A DNA stretch of 64,000 nt from Qipengyuania pacifica (GTDB lineage: Bacteria; Pseudomonadota; Alphaproteobacteria; Sphingomonadales; Sphingomonadaceae). Below are positions 28,229 to 37,242 of this stretch, one piece after another. A program made the position numbers and the translations under genes. Below the pieces are notes generated by a model, which worked only from the letters and a program-made list of their open reading frames with translations, did no database searches and was not told where the DNA came from. Each line of letters starts with the position of its first letter. Within the stretch, counting starts at the first letter, position 1. The stretch covers positions 149,946 through 213,945 of the forward strand of contig NZ_JAHWXO010000007.1 in NCBI RefSeq assembly GCF_019857205.1. Reading direction: 5' to 3'.

Positions 28229-28947
28229 GCAGGTTCTTCCGGCATCGGAAAGAGAGCGATCCGCTGGCATCGGCGGATATTCAATCCGTAAGCCGCAGCC
28301 ATGTCGGGCGGTTCCGCACTCTTAACGAGGACCGCATCCTCGATCGTCCGAATTCCCGGTTATGGGCAATCGCCGACGGCATGGGCGGTCATGTTAACGG
28401 CAGTCTCGCTGCAGAGACCGTCATTGCCCATCTTGGAGGTTTGCCGCAGGTACAGGAACCGGCGGCCATTCGCGCTGCCATCGAAGCGGCGAATGGCTCG
28501 ATCCTTGAACAGGCTGGCGGAAAAAGCGGGACGACAATCGTCGCACTGAAAATATTTCATGACTGCGCGCGCATCTGGTGGGCCGGCGACAGTCGCGCCT
28601 ATCGTTTGAGAGACGGGAGAGTGGACCTTCTCACCCGAGACCATAGCCTTGTACAGGAACTGGTCGAAGTGGGCGAAATTGCCGCCGACGAAGCGGCAGG
28701 ACACCCTCGGGCCAATGTCATCACTCGTGCGCTCGGCATTGCCAGCAGTATCGATCTCGACGTGCGGGAGATCGAAGTGCGTGCGGGCGACCTGTTGCTT
28801 TTGTGCTCTGACGGCCTTTCTCGCTCGTTTGTCAGTGACGATCTTCGCAACGAGGAGCCGATCGATGCCATGGCTGATCGATTGCTCAGGAATGCACTCG
28901 AGCGAGACGGGCGCGACAACATCTCCTTCGTGCTCGTAAAAGCGTAA
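28219..28947 (+). CDS. PP2C-family protein phosphatase
   Basis: 242 aa, the normal size of a stand-alone bacterial PP2C such as PppA. Metal-site and family motifs are present: NEDR, IADGMGGHVNG, GTTIVAL, WAGDSRAYRLR, TRDHS, CSDGLS and RDNISFVLV. It removes phosphate from Ser/Thr, here probably from the FHA protein or the kinase. Its start overlaps the FHA gene by 10 bases, so the two are co-translated. Confidence 0.95.
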   Translation: MRLSRFFRHRKESDPLASADIQSVSRSHVGRFRTLNEDRILDRPNSRLWAIADGMGGHVNGSLAAETVIAHLGGLPQVQEPAAIRAAIEAANGSILEQAGGKSGTTIVALKIFHDCARIWWAGDSRAYRLRDGRVDLLTRDHSLVQELVEVGEIAADEAAGHPRANVITRALGIASSIDLDVREIEVRAGDLLLLCSDGLSRSFVSDDLRNEEPIDAMADRLLRNALERDGRDNISFVLVKA

Positions 28948-29010
28948 GCGTTCTCGATACCACCGACGTTGTGAGATCAACGGGGGAAATGCTCCAAAAC
29001 CCCGGACAGC

Positions 29011-29385
29011 TCACAGCAGGAACCACATACCTCCCAGCAAAACGACCGAACCGGTTCCCATCAGACTGGCGACCAGCCGCAGGTTCATCCGCCTCAGGGG
29101 CTGGACAGAATGAGCGTCCAGCCGCTCGAGAACGCTGCAGGAATTACGCTCCGCGAGGTAGAATATCACCATCCCAGACAGGATGAAGCAGGATGCGATT
29201 GCCTTGGGCAACCAAGAGGGTTCCATCTTTCCAAACAAGGCATTGAATCCCAATCCGATGCCAACCGCTGCAAGACCTGTTCGCATCCAGCCCGCAAATG
29301 TTCTTTCATTCGCTAGCACGGTGCGGTCCTCAGCTAGATCGGTACGCTCTCCGGCAAGCTCGGCGGTGTCGCTCGATTTCGTCAT
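29011..29385 (-). CDS. DUF202 (YidH-like) membrane protein
   Basis: 124 aa. Motif TVLANERTFAGWMRTGLA is the DUF202 signature. Three hydrophobic helices lie at about 36-54, 62-80 and 102-122. An inner-membrane protein of unknown function. It converges on the PP2C gene with 63 bases between them. Confidence 0.88.
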   Translation of the reverse strand: MTKSSDTAELAGERTDLAEDRTVLANERTFAGWMRTGLAAVGIGLGFNALFGKMEPSWLPKAIASCFILSGMVIFYLAERNSCSVLERLDAHSVQPLRRMNLRLVASLMGTGSVVLLGGMWFLL

Positions 29386-29628
29386 ATGCCTTCAGTGCCA
29401 CGTCAGCCGCCGCTTTGCGCACAACATAAGTTGCGCCTCCTTTCGAGACGTATGTCTCGGTGTTCTGATGATAATTCCACATGATCTTTGTTGTGTGAAG
29501 GAACCCGATGGAGGCGATATTCGCTCAGTCGCTACGATCGACGCAATCCGTGTTTTGAACCAGTAAGCGCGGCATCATACGCCAGGCTCGTGAGAATCCA
29601 TGTCGTTACAGCAAAGGGTACTGCTTGA

Positions 29629-29877
29629 ATGTTCACGCAATTGCAGACGCCCCTTCCGGTTCATGTGATCGGCAAAGGCGCGGGGCTGGCTTTCGCAGTG
29701 ATCGATTATGGCGCGGAGCATAATCTGATATGGGTGACTGCCCTGGATGAGGGCGGCGAAATCTGGTGTGCACCCAACCCGAAGGTGCGGGTCGCGGAGA
29801 ACTGGTCGCTAGGTCGTAGCAGGGACTCGATAGCTGGCGCCGACAGTCTTGCTGCCCCGGAGGGTTATACCCCTTGA
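29629..29877 (+). CDS. Small conserved hypothetical protein
   Basis: 82 aa, no signal peptide or membrane helix, beta-rich by appearance (AFAVIDYGAEHNLIWVTAL, then IWCAPNPKVR). I recognise no domain. Support as a real gene comes from its codon use and its coupling to the next gene, whose TTG start overlaps this stop (TTGA). Confidence 0.65.
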   Translation: MFTQLQTPLPVHVIGKGAGLAFAVIDYGAEHNLIWVTALDEGGEIWCAPNPKVRVAENWSLGRSRDSIAGADSLAAPEGYTP

Positions 29878-30974
29878 ACCAGAAACCGATTGCCTTCTTC
29901 GCCCATCATCAGGGCCGGGGCCACGCAAACCGGATAATGGCGATCTCCAAACACATTCCTCCCGAAAGACCTATCACCATTTTGACTGCGAAACCGGGGC
30001 AGTTTGAAAGCCTACCTCGCGAGGCTGAGCTCGTCCGGCTCCCGGACATGATCGGCGCGCCATCGCGATCCAAAGCCTTGCACGACCAGGCGACACCATC
30101 CGTTCTGCATTGCGTTCCGCTCGGCGTAGACGAGATGCGCGATCATATGGGCATTATCGCCCAAACCTTACGGGCCATCGATCCGGCCCTTTTCGTCATC
30201 GATGTGTCCGCGGAGATCGCACTTCTTTCGCGCATCATGAGCGTACCAGCCGTCACGATCCGCATGCATGGCGATCGGTCAGACATTGGGCATCTCGCGG
30301 GATACGAAGCCTGTGTGGGCATGCTCGCGCCGTTCGACGACGCCATCGAACAGGATAGCTACCCTGACTGGGCTCGCTCGCGCACCTTTTACACTGGCGG
30401 CCTCTGCACCACGAAAGATCCAATCCTCACGCGAGACGAAGCCCGCAAACGGCTGGACCTGCCGCTCGACAAGCCCATTACGTTGGTGATCGCAGGCGGC
30501 GGTGGATCGGGTACTCCATACGCTCCGTTAACCGTGGCTGCCCGGGCAGAACCCGAAGGTCTGTGGCTCGTTGCAGGCCCCGTCCACCGCGAAGGACATG
30601 AAACGGATTTCGGCAACCTGCGCGAACTCGGATGGATCGATAATCTGACGGAGTTTCTGTGTGCGGCAGACCGGGTCGTTGCATCGGCCGGCGACAATAC
30701 GGTCCATGAGATCGCGAGAGCGGCCAAGCCTTTCCTCTGCATTCCAGAGTGGCGATACTTCGATGAACAACAGGCCAAGGCTGCCGAGTTGGCCCGAGTA
30801 GGTGCCGCCATCCACCTCAACACTTGGCCAGCTTCGATACCAGACTGGCAACGTGCGCTCGCAGACACGGACGGGCTGGATGATTCGAGGCTCGCGACCC
30901 TTCACGACGAGGAGGCTGCGCAGAAGGCGGCGCAATGGCTGGAAAGCGAAGCGCGCCGTTTATGGGCTAACTGA
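29874..30974 (+). CDS. Glycosyltransferase, MurG/GT28-like
   Basis: 366 aa GT-B type enzyme. The N-terminus FFAHHQGRGHANRIMAISKH is the nucleotide-sugar glycosyltransferase start, VIAGGGGSGTP opens the second Rossmann domain, and the donor-site region is SAGDNTVHEIARAAKPFLCIPE. The start is a TTG at 29874 overlapping the upstream stop, with AGGG as ribosome site. No membrane helices. It overlaps the convergent GT2 gene by 8 bases at its 3' end. Sugar and acceptor unknown. Confidence 0.85.
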   Translation: MNQKPIAFFAHHQGRGHANRIMAISKHIPPERPITILTAKPGQFESLPREAELVRLPDMIGAPSRSKALHDQATPSVLHCVPLGVDEMRDHMGIIAQTLRAIDPALFVIDVSAEIALLSRIMSVPAVTIRMHGDRSDIGHLAGYEACVGMLAPFDDAIEQDSYPDWARSRTFYTGGLCTTKDPILTRDEARKRLDLPLDKPITLVIAGGGGSGTPYAPLTVAARAEPEGLWLVAGPVHREGHETDFGNLRELGWIDNLTEFLCAADRVVASAGDNTVHEIARAAKPFLCIPEWRYFDEQQAKAAELARVGAAIHLNTWPASIPDWQRALADTDGLDDSRLATLHDEEAAQKAAQWLESEARRLWAN

Positions 30975-31854
30975 AACGGACTTCCGGCCCCTGCGTTGTC
31001 TTGGCAATCTCTGACGCTGTTGGATGGCGGATCACGGTCAGCTTATCCGCATCACGCTCTATCAATCCGCGACGTGCGAAATCGTCCAGCCAGTAATCCA
31101 TGCACCACTCATGCCAGCAATCGTGGAAAAGCGTCGCATTGCGGACAATGCTCTCGAAATGCTGGAGAGGCGGTTTGTTGATTGTGTGATGCTGATGGTA
31201 ACATACCGTACCCCCCAGCCAGTAAAGTTCGGCTCCGGCTCTTTCGAGGCGGCGACCGAAATCCGTTTCTTCCGCGCCATAGCCGACGTATCGTTCATCC
31301 ATGCCTCCTGCGCTGTCCCACGTCTTTCCTATAAGGATGAAGGCAAGACCCCAGATTTCACCAAAGTCCTGAATAGCCCTGGTTGCGCACATGGAAAGGT
31401 CGGGTTTCGCCGGGTGGCGCTTGCCTGCCCATTCGAGTTTGGTGACATCAGGCGCGCGCTGCGTGTGGTCCAGCCAGCCGTCCGGATTACCTGGAAGGTA
31501 GCGGACCTCGGGCAGAAAGACGCCATCGGGAAGTTGGTCGACGGCTTCGATCGCGCGTTTCACAAAGTTTCGATCAGGGATGCAGTCGACATCTAGAAAG
31601 GCCAGAATTTCTCCTTCCGCCTGATCGGCCGCATGGTTTCGCGCTTTGGCCAGCGGGAGGGCATCGCCATCGATTTGCAGCAGACGAATAGGGAACGGAC
31701 AGTCTGGAGGAACTCGAGGCGCTAGGTCCTGCATGAAAGCGACGACCAGTTCGTCCGGCATTCTCGCCTGCGCGCATAGCCCGGCAATCAGATGATCCAG
31801 ATGCACTTGGCGTCCCCGCACCAGCGTGAGCACAGATACCGAGCGGTACGTCAT
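30967..31854 (-). CDS. Glycosyltransferase family 2 protein
   Basis: 295 aa GT-A enzyme: N-terminal SVLTLVRGR, metal-binding LAFLDVDCIP, a probable catalytic-base region GYGAEETDFGRRL, and a His/Trp-rich C-terminus (YHQHHTINKP). The GYGxEDxD-type motif places it near galactosyltransferase-like GT2/GT27 proteins. Its start overlaps the end of the sucrose-phosphatase segment (ATGA), so it belongs to the same minus-strand operon. Confidence 0.88.
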   Translation of the reverse strand: MTYRSVSVLTLVRGRQVHLDHLIAGLCAQARMPDELVVAFMQDLAPRVPPDCPFPIRLLQIDGDALPLAKARNHAADQAEGEILAFLDVDCIPDRNFVKRAIEAVDQLPDGVFLPEVRYLPGNPDGWLDHTQRAPDVTKLEWAGKRHPAKPDLSMCATRAIQDFGEIWGLAFILIGKTWDSAGGMDERYVGYGAEETDFGRRLERAGAELYWLGGTVCYHQHHTINKPPLQHFESIVRNATLFHDCWHEWCMDYWLDDFARRGLIERDADKLTVIRHPTASEIAKTTQGPEVRFS

Positions 31855-33896
31855 TGCCAGTGCCCGGCCTCGCTGTAGTGGCGGACCCCCTCAAGCACTC
31901 CCCCAGCGTGGGTAGCAGATGCCATATAGGCATGGGAGAGCGCGGGATCATCGCCGAGGCCGTCACTCCAGTTGCCGACGATGATGGGATGAGGACATGC
32001 GCGGAGCATGGCCCGGTCGTTCCCGCTGTCGCCTGCCACGACTACCTGCGATTGAGTCATGCCCAGCGCATCTGCAACATGCAGAACGGCGGCGTGTTTT
32101 CCCACGCCTCTGGCCAGGATATCCAGATATCGGCCATGACTGGCGACGATCTCGATATCCAAACCGGCGTCGTGCATGGTTCGGCGGATTTCTTCCGGAT
32201 CGTGATCGTCGAGGAAGTAACTCGCCTTGCCCTTGCGCTGTTCGAGTGGCGCCTGGGGGCGAAGGCCCAGGTCTCTGGCCAAGCATTCTATTGCTTCACC
32301 TCGCCAATCCCGCGCCACGTACTTTGCTCATGCGCTGTCTTCCGCATAGCTTCGCGTCGCGGGATCATACCAATGAATTTGGCTGCCCACGCTGCTGATG
32401 ATGACGTTCGGCGTGGGAACTCCTTCTGCTGCCAGTATCGCCTGAGCGCTGTGAAAGCTGCGCCCGGTAGCAATTCCCAACGCGATCTTGGATAAGTTCT
32501 GAATTTGCCATTCGAGAAATTCGCGCAGCGCCGCCCGATCGCCCAGCAGGGTATTGTCGATGTCGCAGACAAGAAGCCGTCGATGCTCGCTGCGCGGCTT
32601 CTGAGGCTCAACCAGCTCGCGGATCAGCTTGTGATAGATGTGCGTGTGAGCTTCCCAGTCGTAGGCGGCGACTGCATCGCCTCCCGCCGATGCGTATCGA
32701 ATCCATTCGCGTCGATTGGAGATAATCTCGAGACAGGCACCGGCAATCGCCGCTGGATCTTTGGGACAAACCAGAAGACCGTTCTTGCAGCGCTCCACGA
32801 TATCGTTGGGCCCTCCACTATCGGTAGCAACTACCGGCAGACGCGCAGCAGCCGCTTCGAGCAGGGTCAGACCAAATGGCTCATTCAGTGCCGGGTTTAC
32901 GAAAACGCCGCCACTCTCCCGGGCAAGAGCATAATAGGCCGGGATGTCTTCGGGCTCGTGCGATTTGGGATAGGCGACCTTCCCGTACAGATCGTGCGAA
33001 TCGACCGCGCGGATAAGCTCCTCGCAGATCGACCGACATTCAGGCTCGAGATCGGTAATCCTGCTCCGGCAACCGGCAACGATGACCAGGTTCGCACGGT
33101 CTTGAAGAGACGGGTTGGACGCATATGCGTCTACAAGCCCAATCAGATTTTTCTTTCGAACCGGACGGGCGATGGCCAGAATGATGGGCTTTTTCGGATC
33201 TCGTAAAAAGCGCTCAACCTCTTGCTGCACCTTCGCATCTGGTGTCGCTCCTTCGAAGCGTTCCAATTCGCAGCCAGGGGGAATGACCCGGATCCGTCCC
33301 GCAGGGATCGAACCGTAATGCGCATACTGGGCTTCAGCCTCGTCGCGCGAACTCGCGATCACGGCGTCGGCGGCTTCCAGCGCCCTTTCTTCAATAGCTA
33401 TTCGCCGCTCCAGCTCGTCATTGGTTCGGCCGTTGGCCTCGCGTTTGACCGCTCCCAGAGAATGTCCTGTGAAAACATAGGGAATGCCAAACACCTCCTT
33501 CGCGCGGCGAGCCAGAATGCCAGCGTCGGCGTAGTGCGCGTGGATAAGATCAGGTTTCCTACGGAGACCGCGAAGATAGGCGATGAAGGCATCGCACAGC
33601 TCGCGATGGCGATGGCGCAGGTCTTCCTTGGGAAGATAGGCTTCCTCGCCATCGGCAATCCGGACGAGACGCACCTTGTCATCACGCTCGCTCTCACCGG
33701 GTCGAAATTTATCGCCCAGTCGTGAATCCACGAACCCTCGCGTCACGAGATCGATGCGGTGAACGGACGGATCTTTTGCGCTCGCGTCAGCAAGCTCCAG
33801 CAGATATTTGATGTGACCGCCGGTGTCCGCCGTCAGCCCATAGGGAACATCCTGCAAAGTGAGACACCCTTGGAGCGCAACGTGACAAATGAACAT
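31851..33896 (-). pseudogene. Sucrose-phosphate synthase/phosphatase fusion with in-frame TGA
   Basis: Codons 1-522 encode a GT-B sucrose-phosphate synthase-like enzyme (start FICHVALQGCL; donor site NEPFGLTLLEAAAA) and the beginning of a HAD phosphatase (DIDNT at 445-449). A TGA at 32328-32330 then interrupts the frame. The same frame continues directly (AKYVARDWRGE), with the rest of the phosphatase including GDSGNDRAMLR, to the stop at 31851. Related sucrose phosphatases carry Trp at the interrupted place, so TGG to TGA is the simplest explanation. A GTG at 32318 has no ribosome site. The synthase part may still be made; the phosphatase domain would be truncated. A sequencing error is possible. 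Confidence 0.85.
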
Positions 33897-33902
33897 GTGA
33901 AG

Positions 33903-33918
33903 ACCCTTTCCAAAGGGT
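33903..33918. promoter_or_regulatory. Inverted repeat at the synthase leader
   Basis: ACCCTTT-CC-AAAGGGT, 7-bp arms and a 2-base centre, 7 bases upstream of the sucrose-phosphate synthase start and covering its ribosome site on the minus strand. Candidate operator or leader hairpin between divergent genes. Confidence 0.35.
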
Positions 33919-33974
33919 AGGATTCATTTATACATGCTAAGTTCCTGAAATAGCAGGCAATCTATGTTAGTTCT

Positions 33975-35012
33975 ATGCGTATAGCTCATGTCGCACCCGT
34001 GATTTATCCCGTCCCGCCGAAGACGTATGGCGGGACAGAGCGTGTCGTCGCCGATCTTGCTTCGGCGCAGGCCAAAGCGGGGCATGAGGTCACTGTGTTC
34101 GCGCCTTGCGACAGTAGGCTAACGGACGTCGAAATAGTCGGGAGCTATCGCTCAGCCTCCGCATCTTCCGACACATATGGAAAATTGACGCCCGGCTTCC
34201 CGGCAGAATTGGAGGCGGAACAACTCGCCGATCTCGTAACGCGCGCTGCGCAGTTCGACGTCGTACACCTCCACGGCTCGGCTCATGCGAGCGGAGTATG
34301 TGCTGCACTAGGAATTCCGACATTTCGCACGGTTCACTGGCGAGCGGACGAACCAGATCACGTGCGACATTTTCAAAGCTTCCCGAAGGAACGGGTCATT
34401 GCAATTTCTCGGCGGCAAGCCTTGGACGTGCCTCGCGCCAACTTGGCGGGAGTGGTGCATCACGGCATACCGCTTGACCGGTACGCCTTCGGAGGCAGCG
34501 GCACTGACTACCTCGCCTTCCTCGGGCGAATGACTGACCAGAAACGTCCCGATCGCGCCATCGCGCTCGCCAGGCAGAGCGGTCTGACCCTAAAACTTGC
34601 GGGGCCGGTAGACCCCGGCAATCCAACATACTTCGACGACGTCGTTAAACCGCATCTTGATGCCGCTATTCAGCACGTGGGCAATGTCACGGACGATCAG
34701 AAGCAAGGTTTTCTGTCGAACGCACTGGCCCTGATGTTCCCGATCGACTGGCCTGAACCGTTCGGCCTCGTCATGATCGAAGCCATGGCATGCGGAACTC
34801 CGGTTATCGGATGGGATGAGGGTAGTGTCCGCGAAATCGTCGATGATGGGGTAACGGGTATTATCGTCAATTCGGTTGAGGAGGCGCTCGATCGTCTGCC
34901 GGAAATTCGCAACCTCGACCCTGCCATCATCCGCAAGACGTTCGAGCAACGGTTTTCGGCCGACAGAATGGCCCGCGAAATAACGGACCTCTACCGCCAG
35001 TTTGGCGCCTAA
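33975..35012 (+). CDS. Glycosyltransferase family 4 protein
   Basis: 345 aa GT-B enzyme. N-terminal acceptor domain start MRIAHVAPVIYPVPPKTYGG with TERVV, and C-terminal donor domain with FLGRMTDQKRPDRAI and the motif WPEPFGLVMIEAMACGTPVIG. Divergent from the synthase/phosphatase gene with 78 bases between; converges on the Crp-type gene with a 4-base overlap. Probably cytosolic. Product unknown; context suggests a sugar or glycoside linked to sucrose-type metabolism. Confidence 0.9.
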   Translation: MRIAHVAPVIYPVPPKTYGGTERVVADLASAQAKAGHEVTVFAPCDSRLTDVEIVGSYRSASASSDTYGKLTPGFPAELEAEQLADLVTRAAQFDVVHLHGSAHASGVCAALGIPTFRTVHWRADEPDHVRHFQSFPKERVIAISRRQALDVPRANLAGVVHHGIPLDRYAFGGSGTDYLAFLGRMTDQKRPDRAIALARQSGLTLKLAGPVDPGNPTYFDDVVKPHLDAAIQHVGNVTDDQKQGFLSNALALMFPIDWPEPFGLVMIEAMACGTPVIGWDEGSVREIVDDGVTGIIVNSVEEALDRLPEIRNLDPAIIRKTFEQRFSADRMAREITDLYRQFGA

Positions 35013-35752
35013 CGGTCGTCCAGTGTGTCCAGCGCCAGGTCGCCGTCGCCATACAGATAGTCGCCATCGAACTCGCCCAGCTTGTTCAATGCCGCCTCGT
35101 CTTGGATGACAATCCTGCCATCGCCTTGTGGATCGAGAATTCCGCGCTCACGAAGGTTTCTGAAGCTGCGATTGGCGTGGACCGAGGTAATACCACACGC
35201 TTCTGCATAATCGCGCTGCAACAGCGGAACCGGTAGATTGGTGCCATCAAAACGCCCGACGAATTTGAGCCGCTCGATTATCTCCGAAACCAGATGCGCT
35301 ATCCGCCCCTCGGCATTGAGACGCCCCAGACGGAATATCCATTCCCGATGCATGGCCGCGTCGAGCAAGGTCGAAAACCACATCGCCCGGGCCAGATGCG
35401 GGAAACGCTCGACCAGCCGGGCGATCGCCGTGTGCGGCACTTTGGCCAAGGTTACAGTATCGAGCGATGCCACATTGTGGTCGAGCCGTTTCATGGGAAA
35501 ACCGTGCAGGTCGACGAAATCGCCCGTGACGTTCAGACCGACCAGTTGGCGTTCGCCCCGGCGATCATCGATATGCCGGAGCATCGTCCCTTCGATGATA
35601 TAGTAGGAATTCTCTATCCGCTCGCCCCGCTCAACCAATGTTTTGCGCGGATCGAGTTTGACGACATCGACAACGGCATCCTCGAGAGCGCTCTTCTCAT
35701 CCGCGCTGAGATCGTGTCGAAGCCTGCCTTTGAGGAATAGTTCGGTGCGCAC
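35009..35752 (-). CDS. Crp/Fnr-family transcriptional regulator
   Basis: 247 aa. Cyclic-nucleotide-binding fold in the N-terminal 140 residues (ENSYYIIEGTMLRHIDD), a dimer helix, and a C-terminal HTH (QRDYAEACGITSVHANRSF). No Cys cluster for an Fe-S centre, so not Fnr-like. I prefer GTG 35752, which gives the usual start (RTELFLKGRLR); a TTG at 35806 would add 18 residues. Converges with the GT4 gene. Targets unknown. Confidence 0.87.
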   Translation of the reverse strand: MRTELFLKGRLRHDLSADEKSALEDAVVDVVKLDPRKTLVERGERIENSYYIIEGTMLRHIDDRRGERQLVGLNVTGDFVDLHGFPMKRLDHNVASLDTVTLAKVPHTAIARLVERFPHLARAMWFSTLLDAAMHREWIFRLGRLNAEGRIAHLVSEIIERLKFVGRFDGTNLPVPLLQRDYAEACGITSVHANRSFRNLRERGILDPQGDGRIVIQDEAALNKLGEFDGDYLYGDGDLALDTLDDR

Positions 35753-36291
35753 AGATAGTCCCTGTTTGTTCCACGCTTCGCTATCTGCCCGGCAGGCCGG
35801 TGTCAAAGCGGGAGCAACTAACTTAAGTCAGGCAAGGTAGAATTGTGCAGAAGGTCAATCAACACTTCGAATAACCAAGCACGATGCGATTAGCTGAAGC
35901 TGATTTCACCGCGCCAGCCTGGCGGGACGTGGCACCGGCGACATGCAGCGCCGAACAACGAGCTTGCTGAAGCCTTCTTCAGATGACCCCGGCCTTAGGT
36001 GCCTAAGCTCACATCGCTATTTTGCGTTAGTTTCCGAAAGATGGTGCCAGAAGAGGCATCACATTCGAACTTCTTTTCCGTTTAATTTCTGATGTTTAGA
36101 TATTTCGGTCAAGCTGAAAAGCCCGCAAAAGGCCCGCAAAATCCCTCTAATGTATTGGTTCGATGCCTTTTTTAGGACTCGGAATTTCAATTTCAAACTT
36201 GACCGCGGAGTAGGTCGTTATCCGCTTTGCGCTCCAATCTCCGCTATTTTACGGGCTGCGCGCTCTGCCCGGAAGCAGTCATCCGTTCGGT
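35753..36291. other. AT-richer intergenic region
   Basis: About 540 bases with lower GC than the flanks. It holds a tandem repeat of GCCCGCAAAA at 36121-36130 and 36132-36141. An open frame at 36150-36368 has no ribosome site or recognisable product. No tRNA, integrase or IS end recognised. Confidence 0.4.
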
Positions 36292-37242
36292 TTACTTTAA
36301 ATCATCGATATTCGTTCCAGCTTCTCTTCTTTTTGGCCGATAGTCTGGGAGGGGAGGATTTGATGTAATTCCCTCAACCTGAATATCTTCGATTTTTTCA
36401 CTGAGAGGAGCAAGTTCGCGACTAAGTTCGCGAAGGTCCGTTTCACCTTCAACCAAAGAATCTTCGACCGCCGGAATGCCACTCCTTATCTGGGAAAGTT
36501 TGTTTTCAGCGTTCTGCACCCCCTCCCTGAATTGGCGAAGGCGTAGTTGCGCGATAGCAGAAGCGCTCCGCCCTGAGATCCGCCGATCTGCATCTCGAAG
36601 ATTATTTCCCCATCCACCAACCCTTTGCCCTAAGTCTAACAATCTTCCTTTTGTTGAGGCCAATCGTTCGTCCCAACCTTCGGCGTCCGATGCGAGTGCG
36701 GCCGTCGTGACTCGAAGCCGGACAAGATCGGAGGTGATCACCCGTTGCTTTTCTGGCTCCAGTCCTTCGTTCAGAGCGCGAATGCTATTTGCCACGGTCT
36801 CTACAGTGGCGGTCGCATCCCTCCCCAATAGTCCGGTTTCGTCCGCGGCGGGAATGATCTTTTTTCCTGACTTGTCGGTGTAAATGCCCTCACGACCCCG
36901 TCGGCCCTCGAGCACGAGCGCAGCCTCTCCAGTTATCAGATCCGTGCTGATTGTCGCTTCAAGGCCGTGGACTTTCGCCGCAGAAGGATCGAGAGTCAGA
37001 ACAACGACCACGTTTTCCGGTTCATTTTCCGCCAGACGGACCGATGTTACCTGTCCCACAGGGACTCCCAATAGTGTTACAGTCGATCCCGACTGAAGGC
37101 CTTCCACGGAGCGATCAAACTTGATCTGATATGTTTCCTGATTTGGTCTGGGATCGATTAGCCACATCGCGAAAGCGATGGTCGTAAGCATCAGAATGCC
37201 AACGATCCACGCCACTAGGGAGAAGTTTGCGTTAGTTTCCAT
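36292..37242 (-). CDS. MCE-domain (MlaD-like) lipid-transport protein, orphan
   Basis: 316 aa. An N-terminal membrane anchor (about residues 8-28) is followed by one MCE domain (about 38-115; GVPVGQVTSVRL, then ISTDLITGEAAL), and a long helical, probably coiled-coil C-terminus to about residue 290. MCE proteins bind lipids in the periplasm as part of ABC transporters (MlaFEDB). No permease or ATPase gene is adjacent, so its partners must be elsewhere or absent. Base composition is lower in GC than neighbouring genes, which hints at transfer. The damaged MarR frame overlaps its first 28 bases. Confidence 0.85.
   Translation of the reverse strand: METNANFSLVAWIVGILMLTTIAFAMWLIDPRPNQETYQIKFDRSVEGLQSGSTVTLLGVPVGQVTSVRLAENEPENVVVVLTLDPSAAKVHGLEATISTDLITGEAALVLEGRRGREGIYTDKSGKKIIPAADETGLLGRDATATVETVANSIRALNEGLEPEKQRVITSDLVRLRVTTAALASDAEGWDERLASTKGRLLDLGQRVGGWGNNLRDADRRISGRSASAIAQLRLRQFREGVQNAENKLSQIRSGIPAVEDSLVEGETDLRELSRELAPLSEKIEDIQVEGITSNPPLPDYRPKRREAGTNIDDLK

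Noticed and set aside
25558..28947. A type VI secretion locus
   Set aside because: Only the regulatory kinase, FHA and phosphatase genes are present; no sheath, tube, spike or membrane-complex gene is seen in the window.
32328..32330. Selenocysteine codon in the sucrose phosphatase
   Set aside because: The position is Trp in relatives, not Cys, and no selenocysteine insertion element is apparent.
36150..36368. 72-codon plus-strand frame
   Set aside because: No ribosome site, no known family, and it overlaps the 3' end of the MCE gene.
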